Positions 1-6,851 of a stretch of 17,990 bases of DNA are shown piece by piece. Both the position numbers and the translations under genes were made by a program. Under the pieces are notes generated by a model. It saw only the letters and a list, made by a program, of their open reading frames with translations, was not told the origin of the DNA and did not search any database. Within the stretch, counting starts at the first letter, position 1. The number at the start of each line of letters is the position of its first letter. The stretch is from JAZSQT01 sp045538075 (lineage in GTDB: Bacteria; Chrysiogenota; Deferribacteres; Deferribacterales; Mucispirillaceae), in the NCBI GenBank assembly GCA_045538075.1, contig JAZSQT010000147.1, positions 1-17,990 of the forward strand. The letters are read 5' to 3'.

Positions 1-30
1 TCACAGAACGACATGGCTACGATCCGACTT
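1..30 (-). other. Residual DNBSEQ/MGI sequencing adapter (not genomic)
   Basis: The reverse complement of these 30 bases begins AAGTCGGATCGTAGCC and ends TTCTGTGA. I recognise this from memory as the MGI/BGI read-2 adapter. It is GC-balanced in a strongly AT-rich contig, abuts the stop codon of the first gene, and is matched by the read-1 adapter at the other end in the expected relative orientation. Do not annotate biology here. Confidence 0.93.
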
Positions 31-31
31 G

Positions 32-1606
32 TTATGCAAAAATCCTATAATCAATACCTTGAAAGATAGAATTTTTATGTTCTAATTTCTCTAAATATCC
101 AAAATCTATATGACCATCTTCTACCATACCGTAGAGTTTCATAAAATTATATATATGCTCTTTAGTCCTTTCTGTAGAATATTCTGTAGCCGTTCCAGTA
201 GTAACTAAAAATGCCCAATCACTTGATTGACATAGAAAAAGCTCTCTTGCCATTTGATTAAGGCAACGAGTTCTTGAACTATCTGTGCCATGCAAATATT
301 TACCTGCTAATTTTACCATATTATCTTGCATAAAATGAAGATGTCTATAAATCCAGTCGTTACCACTATTTAACCAAACTTTATAGTAACCTTCATCACC
401 CCAAGATGATGGATTAACTTGAACTACTTGGTTTGTTGGATGTTCTGCTAAATATTCTACTGGTGTAACTGCTTTAATCTCTCCAGATTTATGCATTTCT
501 CTAAACACATTCATTAAAAAATCTGGACCTTCAAACCACCAATGACCGTAAAGCTCTGCATCGTAAGGAGATACCATTAATGGTAATCTATCCATTAATG
601 CACCAGCATCGCTTGCTTGAATTATACGTTGCTCAACAAAATGTTTTGCATGTTCAACTGTTTTATTGTAAGCAATTCCTGGTTGATACGCCTCTTTAAA
701 CTCCATATCACCAGTAATTCTATGATATTTTAACCCAGTAAATACTCTAATACCTTCTGGAGTGATATACGGTTTTATATATTCGTAATCTAAATCGTAT
801 CCAGCATCTCTATAGAAATCTCTATAGAAAGCATCGCCTGGATAACCTTCTTTTGAACTCCAAACTTGTTTTGATGAATAATAATCTCTACCAAAAGCAG
901 CAACTCCATTTGATGTATAAACTGGAGCATAAGTTCCATATCTTGGACGAGGTTTAGAATATAAAATACCGTGGGAATCTACAAAGAAAAATGTTATTCC
1001 AGCATCATTTAAAAACTTTTCTAAACCAGCATAATAAGCACATTCTGGAAGCCAAATACCTTTTGGACGTCTGCCAAAATGTTTTTCATGAGTTCTTGCT
1101 GCAATTTCTATTTGAGCTCTAACGGCTTTTTCATTATTCATAAGTGGCAAATAGCCATGAGTAGCACCACAAGTAATAATTTCTAATTTACCAGTATCTT
1201 GAAAATGTCTATAGCCGTTTAACACATTGCATTGCAAATCGTTATAATAGAAATTTTTAAGCCTTTCAAATCTTTCATTATACATACGGGCTAATGGACC
1301 GAAATATGGATCGTCTTTAGTTCTATGAATTTCTTTATTAGTAAGCTCTAATGTTCTATCAAGAAACTTTCTATACTTGTCATTTAAAACTCCATCAGCA
1401 AGCATTTCTGCCAATGGTGGAGTAACAGACGACGTTAGCCTAAAATCTACACCTTCACTTTCTAATGTTTTCAAATTCATTAATAAAGGAAGATACGTTT
1501 CAGATATCGCTTCAAATAACCAATGTTCCTCAAGAAAATATCCATATTCTGGGTGCTTCACAAAAGGTAAATGTGCGTGAAGCACGAGAGCCCAATAGCC
1601 TTTCAT
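32..1606 (-). CDS. GH57 1,4-alpha-glucan branching enzyme
   Basis: This 524-residue protein resembles the GH57 branching enzymes of Thermus and Thermococcus, which create alpha-1,6 branches in alpha-glucan. Visible motifs are HAHLPF at 10-15, the likely nucleophile Glu188 in WLPECAYYAG, and the likely acid/base Asp349 in SPYDAELYGHWWFEGP. The C-terminal part matches the helical domain of these enzymes, including WGDEGYYKVWLN and an ending IDYRIFA that looks natural. There is no signal peptide, so it should act in the cytoplasm. The start is preceded by AAGGATAAG and lies one base after the DUF4912 stop, so it is the last gene of the glucan operon seen here. The TAA at 32-34 lies just inside the adapter junction, so the gene is complete, but what follows it is unknown. 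Branching rather than amylase activity is inferred from family and context. Confidence 0.9.
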   Translation of the reverse strand: MKGYWALVLHAHLPFVKHPEYGYFLEEHWLFEAISETYLPLLMNLKTLESEGVDFRLTSSVTPPLAEMLADGVLNDKYRKFLDRTLELTNKEIHRTKDDPYFGPLARMYNERFERLKNFYYNDLQCNVLNGYRHFQDTGKLEIITCGATHGYLPLMNNEKAVRAQIEIAARTHEKHFGRRPKGIWLPECAYYAGLEKFLNDAGITFFFVDSHGILYSKPRPRYGTYAPVYTSNGVAAFGRDYYSSKQVWSSKEGYPGDAFYRDFYRDAGYDLDYEYIKPYITPEGIRVFTGLKYHRITGDMEFKEAYQPGIAYNKTVEHAKHFVEQRIIQASDAGALMDRLPLMVSPYDAELYGHWWFEGPDFLMNVFREMHKSGEIKAVTPVEYLAEHPTNQVVQVNPSSWGDEGYYKVWLNSGNDWIYRHLHFMQDNMVKLAGKYLHGTDSSRTRCLNQMARELFLCQSSDWAFLVTTGTATEYSTERTKEHIYNFMKLYGMVEDGHIDFGYLEKLEHKNSIFQGIDYRIFA

Positions 1607-1607
1607 T

Positions 1608-2342
1608 TTACTTATCCTTTAGCGTTCCTGATGACGCTATATGCGTAGTCATTTGTTGTATAATTTCTTTATGAATTTTAGCACTAGATAAATGGCCATG
1701 TTTTTGACCAGCTCCAGATAATTCATAAAGTTTATCTAATCCTTTTCCAACTGTCATCCAAGTTTCTTCATCTACTATATCTGAAACTTTGTCAGCTGGC
1801 ATTTTTACTGTATTAGATTTTAAAATAGTGTGAAATGCACCATTTGAATCAATTAAACCAATTTCTGACCACATTTCTGTATCTGGAGCATAAATGTTAA
1901 AATACCAATTACCAATTCTATCTACAGATACTGTAGCTGCCTCAATAGTATTAACACCATCATTTTTAAGAAATACTTTTAAATGTAGGCTTGAATGAGA
2001 AATACGAAGCTGGCTTTTTATTCTGTTAAAAGTATGGTCGCTAATTTCCCAATAAGCAAATTCTTTTGATGGGTCAACTGGCATAAAATTAAGAGTATCA
2101 ACATTGTAGTAGGGTGGGATAGGATACTCATCTTTTTTTGGTGGATTATATACTGGAGCAGGTTCTGGATTCACAGTATATCCAACGGAATCGTTTTTTG
2201 TTTCAACGGGTGTTGTAGCAGCCGTAAAAAATGGCTCAATAGCTGCAATAAGTTCTGGTTTGCTCATTTTAGATCTGCCTACAATATTTTTTTTAGCTGC
2301 AAGATCTAATAATTCTTTTTTTGTCAACTTTGAAAGGTTCAT
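1608..2342 (-). CDS. Rho_N/SAP-like domain plus DUF4912 protein
   Basis: This 244-residue protein has no known reaction. Residues 1-38 form two short basic helices, with LTKKELLDLAAKKNI then MSKPELIAAI, typical of Rho N-terminal/SAP-like helix-extended-loop-helix modules. Residues 40-80 are a Pro/Thr/Asn-rich linker. Residues 82-198 match my recollection of DUF4912: FMPVDPSKEFAYWEI, a predicted beta-rich core with Trp98, Trp146 and Trp158, and a closing DEETWMTVG. The tail 200-244 is probably helical. The gene overlaps the end of glgA by four bases (ATGA), has AGAGGA as ribosome site, and is followed after one base by the GH57 branching enzyme. Families of this kind are repeatedly found beside GH57 branching enzymes, so a role in glucan binding or enzyme assembly is plausible, but this is inference. 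Confidence 0.8.
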   Translation of the reverse strand: MNLSKLTKKELLDLAAKKNIVGRSKMSKPELIAAIEPFFTAATTPVETKNDSVGYTVNPEPAPVYNPPKKDEYPIPPYYNVDTLNFMPVDPSKEFAYWEISDHTFNRIKSQLRISHSSLHLKVFLKNDGVNTIEAATVSVDRIGNWYFNIYAPDTEMWSEIGLIDSNGAFHTILKSNTVKMPADKVSDIVDEETWMTVGKGLDKLYELSGAGQKHGHLSSAKIHKEIIQQMTTHIASSGTLKDK

Positions 2343-3751
2343 TTTTTATCCTCTGTTAATAACTTCTTATATAATTTTATATATTCTGCTGATGTACTTT
2401 TCCATGAGTTATCAAAACTCATTAATGTTTTTACAGCGTAATCTTTTTTGTCAGAATAGTAAAGTTTTAATGCCTTATCTAATGCTACCATCATATCAGA
2501 AACACTAAAATCGTCAAAGGTAAAACCTACTTCTTTTTCTTTAGCCTCTTTTATACCATCATGTAAACCACCAGTATCTCTAACAACTGGTATAGCTCCA
2601 TATCTCATACCTATAAACTGACCTATACCACAAGGTTCGTATAATGACGGCATAAGTATAATATCTGCTGCAGAATACGCTTCATGACTTGATTTACTAT
2701 AATCTTTTAATATAATTCTTATATTACTAATATGTTTTTTATCTTCAAGGCTATTATTATATTCAGCACCACTATGACCTAATATTATAAGGTTAACGTC
2801 CATTTTTTCAAATTCTTTTATCGCCTCTAATATTAATTCTACACCACGAGCAGAAATTAACTTAGTAATAAAGCACAATAATGGACGCTTTGGATCTAAA
2901 TCAAGAGACTTACAAAAAGCCTCTTTACATTTTTCTTTGCCAGAAATATCATCTGCTGAATAATTGGCAGTAATGAGATTTTCTTCCTTAGGATTCCAAC
3001 GAGTGTTACTAATGCCGTTGAGAACACCAGTAATTTTATCTGCATTAACTTTAAAAAACCTACCGTAAGAACCTTCGTCCTCTACTAATTCTTTTGCAAA
3101 AGTAGGGCTAATAGTTGTGCATAAATCACAAGCAGTAACTCCACCTTTTAAAAAATTGATACTATCGTAATACTCTATAAAATCAATATGATAAATATCC
3201 CACGGTAAGTTTAATGTTTCCATACTAAATTTATTAAATACTCCCATAGATTCAGTAGAATGAACTGTAAGAACAGTTTTACACTCTAAATCGTTATGGT
3301 ATAACTTTTTATATACTGGCACTAATGCTGTTTGCCAATTATGAGAATGAATAATGTCAACAGGTATATTATGATATTTAATATAATTCATCGCTGCTTG
3401 GCAAAAAGTTCCAAATCTAATATCGTTATCTGCATAATCAAAAGCACCAGAACTATATAATCCACTACGCTTAAATAAATCATCATTTTTAAAAAATACG
3501 TATTTTACACCTAAATAATCTACAGAATACAACTCGTATTCATAAACAGTATAACCTGCATCAACCCAAGTTTTAAGACCAGTACTTTTAATTCCGTATG
3601 TATCAATATTAATCACTGCGTAAAGAGGAGAAAATACTGTAACTTTATGACCAGACTTACTTTGTTCCGTAGGAACATCGCAAGCAAATTCTGCAATACT
3701 TGATACACTTGAAAATGGATATACTTCAGGAACAATATGAACTATATTCAT
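2339..3751 (-). CDS. glgA: Divergent GT5 glycogen/starch synthase
   Basis: This 470-residue protein has the two-Rossmann GT-B layout of glycogen synthase, which adds glucose from a nucleotide sugar to alpha-1,4-glucan. Family features seen are HIVPEVYPF at the N terminus, HSHNW at 135-139, TVHS at 162-165, LKGGVTACDLCTTISPTFAKE at 201-221, and the catalytic-loop motif YEPCGIGQ with Glu372 and RDTGGL at 391-396. The N-terminal KTGGL donor motif is missing: an ungapped comparison with E. coli GlgA puts Ser15, Ser17 and Ser18 where Lys15, Gly17 and Gly18 should be. The diphosphate-contacting Arg300/Lys305 pair appears as Lys297/Arg302. The start has a strong GGGAGGT site inside the end of the galT-like gene and overlaps it by four bases (ATGA). 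No ADP-glucose pyrophosphorylase (glgC) is in the window, so the sugar donor is open. Confidence 0.85.
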   Translation of the reverse strand: MNIVHIVPEVYPFSSVSSIAEFACDVPTEQSKSGHKVTVFSPLYAVINIDTYGIKSTGLKTWVDAGYTVYEYELYSVDYLGVKYVFFKNDDLFKRSGLYSSGAFDYADNDIRFGTFCQAAMNYIKYHNIPVDIIHSHNWQTALVPVYKKLYHNDLECKTVLTVHSTESMGVFNKFSMETLNLPWDIYHIDFIEYYDSINFLKGGVTACDLCTTISPTFAKELVEDEGSYGRFFKVNADKITGVLNGISNTRWNPKEENLITANYSADDISGKEKCKEAFCKSLDLDPKRPLLCFITKLISARGVELILEAIKEFEKMDVNLIILGHSGAEYNNSLEDKKHISNIRIILKDYSKSSHEAYSAADIILMPSLYEPCGIGQFIGMRYGAIPVVRDTGGLHDGIKEAKEKEVGFTFDDFSVSDMMVALDKALKLYYSDKKDYAVKTLMSFDNSWKSTSAEYIKLYKKLLTEDKK

Positions 3752-4749
3752 TTTGCTGTTACCTCCCGTAAATATAGTGCTGCATCTTCTGGCATAACTG
3801 GATTAACTGTCATGCCAGTTGCCCATTCTATAGAAGAAATTGCAGTTATAACTGGGCGAATTTCTAAATGCCAGTGAAAAGATTGTTCTATAAAATTAAG
3901 ACAACCTTTTACGTCTTGGCGATTATCTTTTAATGGTGATGTATTTATCGTCATCATTAAAGAAACATCACCTAAAAGATACGATAATCTAACAAAAATT
4001 TCCTTAGTAATATCACTTAACTGTTTAAGTGAATTATCATTAGTTTGAGTAAAGGAATAATTATGTTTTTTTGGATAAATAGATACACTAAAAGGATATA
4101 ATGACGCATACTGGCAAAAAGCAATATAATCATAGTTTTCATAAACTATTCTTTGCCTTGAATGGAGTTCTGTATCTAATATATCACAAGTTAAACAACG
4201 TTCTTTTTCTATAAAATATTTCCTTGAATTTTCAACTTCTTTCTCAATATTAGGTGGAATTACTGGTAAAGCAACAAGTTGAGCATGAGGGTGAGATATA
4301 ATTTCTCCAGCATTTTTGCCTATATTCTTAACGGCAGAAAGATATTTAAAACGAATATCTTTAGATAAATCGTCCATTCTTACTTTAAATGCTTTATATA
4401 AATTGTATAATTCTTCTTCTGTGTAATCAGATGCTTTTAAACCATGTCTTTTTGAATCAATAATAATTTCATTGGCACCAATACCAGAAAGATTGTCGTA
4501 TAAACCATAACAAGACCTATCTAAAGTGCCTTCTATCCCTAAAATAGGGTATCTATTTGGCACTACTGTTAATTGCCTACCTTCTTGGTTATCAATTTTG
4601 AAAATTTCGTATAGACCATTATTTTCAATACAAAAAGGACATTTATGGTCTTTCTTATTATCTACCAAGAAAGCATCTTTACGCCTTGCTCTTTCTGGTG
4701 AAATTACTGTCCACCTATCAGTTAAAGGGTTTTTTCTTAATTGAGACAT
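3748..4749 (-). CDS. galT: GalT-family hexose-1-phosphate nucleotidyltransferase
   Basis: This 333-residue HIT-superfamily protein has the GalT fold. The zinc site is Cys37 and Cys40 (CPFC), probably with His102 and His153. The active-site triad is HPHAQ at 153-157, with His155 as the likely nucleotidylated residue. Other markers are VPNRYP at 63-68, a second CLTCD at 186-190 and WHLEIRP near residue 290. Known members exchange UMP between UDP-glucose and galactose-1-phosphate. The N terminus (LRKNPLTDRW, ISPERARR) also resembles the plant ADP-glucose phosphorylase branch of the family. The start follows AAGGAAA, 13 bases after the upstream GH57 gene, and the end overlaps glgA by four bases. 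In a glucan operon it may interconvert glucose-1-phosphate and nucleotide sugars; the exact nucleotide is not decidable by eye. Confidence 0.85.
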   Translation of the reverse strand: MSQLRKNPLTDRWTVISPERARRKDAFLVDNKKDHKCPFCIENNGLYEIFKIDNQEGRQLTVVPNRYPILGIEGTLDRSCYGLYDNLSGIGANEIIIDSKRHGLKASDYTEEELYNLYKAFKVRMDDLSKDIRFKYLSAVKNIGKNAGEIISHPHAQLVALPVIPPNIEKEVENSRKYFIEKERCLTCDILDTELHSRQRIVYENYDYIAFCQYASLYPFSVSIYPKKHNYSFTQTNDNSLKQLSDITKEIFVRLSYLLGDVSLMMTINTSPLKDNRQDVKGCLNFIEQSFHWHLEIRPVITAISSIEWATGMTVNPVMPEDAALYLREVTAK

Positions 4750-4762
4750 TTTTATTGTTTCC

Positions 4763-6835
4763 TTATCCCTTAATCTTCATTACACATTTTAAATCAATAC
4801 TTCCATTAAAATCTATTGCAGATAAAAACGTAACACCTTGAGCCGTTAAATCTACTCCAGATTCTGACTGGGACACTGTATATATAACATACCAACCAAA
4901 AGTAACATCTTTATCAAATTCAAAAGCAATTTCTTTTTCTGTAAAACTATCTTTTAATACGAATTTTTTGCCATTAATAACGCCTTTTTCTTCAAGAGGT
5001 TTGCCATTTAATAATACATCTTCCCAATTGGCAAAATGTAAATTATTTTCTAAAACGTATTTACAAGAAAAATTATTGTCTGCAGTAGCTCTTAAATTGC
5101 AAGAAATACCTTTATCGCAAAGGGTAAAAGTTTTTTCTATATAAGCGTTAGTTTTATTGCCATTAATATATAAACCACCTTGTCTTAAAAATTTTATTTT
5201 ATTTTTTTCTTCAACAAGTTCTGCCGGCTGGTTAGCAAAATCACCAAATTCTCTAAAACTACATTTTTCAAAATCATCTATATTAAAATTATCAGTAAAA
5301 TGGTCTATAAAACAATTTTTATTATACCAATCATAACTTAACTTACTTTTCATTTCATCAGAAATAGAGTGGTTTTGATCGTGAATAGATGATGTTTCTT
5401 CTTTAGATTCACTACTATTTTCTACTTCACTATCGTTTATTTTTTCATCATTAGATTGTTCTTTTAAAAAGTTAGCATGGTAACCTTCTTTTCTGCGAGC
5501 AATAGTGCCTAATAAATTCCAACATTTATCTTTAAGCTCTAATGAAACCATTTGTCCACCATCTCTTGAAACAAAAAGGGCATTAAACTTTTCATTACGA
5601 TGGTATGCTTCAAGGTATCCGTCAAAATCAATGTCTCTAACTTCTGTTAATGGTAATTTCATTCCAGATAAATTTTCATACATTTTTTCTGCTTCAATTA
5701 ATGGTTTCCAAGCATTATCACGTAAATTTGGTAAATATAATCCACCAAAAATACCGTGCCATAATGAATCATTACATTGACTTCTGTATAACAAATCTAA
5801 AAACTCTTTATTTTTCTTATAAGGTCGTCCCCTTACAGATAAATCTAACGTCTTTTTATGAAGTCTATTACTTTCTGGATATTTAACGAGAAAGTTTTTC
5901 CATATACTGCCTTTTAAAAATTGTTCTGTATCGTCTTTAAAGGCAGAATCATTAAGATACTTTCTCATTTCTTCAAATTTTTCAAATCTATCTGCAAATA
6001 ATGACCATTCTCCCATTTCAACGTAGCTAGTAATTGGCAAATACGCAGTTCCAGCAGGTTTAATATTTGTGGCTACATCTTTATAATGAGCAAATTCAAT
6101 ATTATCTGAATTTACAATAGTGTCAATAAACCTATTTAACCAACCTTTTTCGTAAACCCACTCAAAAGTAGAAGGCCAAACACCAAATTTTTCTCCATCG
6201 TCAAAACACGTAACTAATTTTATATTTTTTTCTCTTAAAGATGATATATAATCAGTAACTTCTGTTTCTTGTTTAAAAGGAGTAAGGTAACGCAACATTC
6301 TATCTATCGGAAATAGATTTACTTTGCAACCATCTTGCTCTGTAGTAAAATATCCAGTAATACTTTGAGACGGAAAACCAGCAGCAATTAAATGGTAATC
6401 ATCAATAATTAAATTTTCTACACCAACTTCTGTAATATCTGGAATTATAGCTGGATCCCAAACTCTTTCTGTAAGCCACATTCCATTAGGCATTTGACCA
6501 AAATGTTTTTTGATGTAATCAGATAACATCTTAATTTGACCACGCCTATCATCGCTTGGTATCGCCGATAATACTGGCTCATAAAAACCACCAGTAAAAA
6601 ATTCTACTTGTCCATTACTTGCAAGAGTTTTAAGATTTTTAAACACATCTTTATGATTAATTCTAATATATTCTAATAACCAACCACTATAATGGACGGC
6701 AAATTTAAATTCTTTATGGTTTAATGCCTCTTTTAAAAAAGGTGCGTAGCTAACATTAACTGCCCAATCAACAACGTGAGAAAAATTATCTGCAGGTTGA
6801 TGACAGTGAATACCAAATAAAAAAGGTATCTTCAT
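4763..6835 (-). CDS. GH57 4-alpha-glucanotransferase / alpha-amylase
   Basis: This 690-residue protein resembles the GH57 4-alpha-glucanotransferase of Thermococcus litoralis, which transfers alpha-1,4-glucan chains. It has GIHCHQP at 8-14, the nucleophile Glu123 in LTERVWDP (same number as in the T. litoralis enzyme), and the acid/base Asp in FDDGEKFG (212 or 213). A middle helical domain holds GGLYLPNLRDNAW at 364-376. The C-terminal beta-rich region starts near SFREFGDFANQP and corresponds to the DUF1926-type domain. Between them, residues 459-497 form a Ser/Glu/Asp/Asn-rich low-complexity insert where relatives have a short connection before the FIDHF motif. There is no signal peptide. 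The gene starts after AAGGAAG, 16 bases from the preceding GH57 gene, and precedes the galT-like gene by 13 bases. It likely remodels or recycles glycogen side chains. Confidence 0.88.
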   Translation of the reverse strand: MKIPFLFGIHCHQPADNFSHVVDWAVNVSYAPFLKEALNHKEFKFAVHYSGWLLEYIRINHKDVFKNLKTLASNGQVEFFTGGFYEPVLSAIPSDDRRGQIKMLSDYIKKHFGQMPNGMWLTERVWDPAIIPDITEVGVENLIIDDYHLIAAGFPSQSITGYFTTEQDGCKVNLFPIDRMLRYLTPFKQETEVTDYISSLREKNIKLVTCFDDGEKFGVWPSTFEWVYEKGWLNRFIDTIVNSDNIEFAHYKDVATNIKPAGTAYLPITSYVEMGEWSLFADRFEKFEEMRKYLNDSAFKDDTEQFLKGSIWKNFLVKYPESNRLHKKTLDLSVRGRPYKKNKEFLDLLYRSQCNDSLWHGIFGGLYLPNLRDNAWKPLIEAEKMYENLSGMKLPLTEVRDIDFDGYLEAYHRNEKFNALFVSRDGGQMVSLELKDKCWNLLGTIARRKEGYHANFLKEQSNDEKINDSEVENSSESKEETSSIHDQNHSISDEMKSKLSYDWYNKNCFIDHFTDNFNIDDFEKCSFREFGDFANQPAELVEEKNKIKFLRQGGLYINGNKTNAYIEKTFTLCDKGISCNLRATADNNFSCKYVLENNLHFANWEDVLLNGKPLEEKGVINGKKFVLKDSFTEKEIAFEFDKDVTFGWYVIYTVSQSESGVDLTAQGVTFLSAIDFNGSIDLKCVMKIKG

Positions 6836-6851
6836 TTTTTACTTCCTTACT

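Noticed and set aside
2260..2508. 82-residue plus-strand frame with hydrophobic stretches
   Set aside because: It is antisense across the glgA/DUF4912 junction, which has clear coding sequence and start signals on the other strand.
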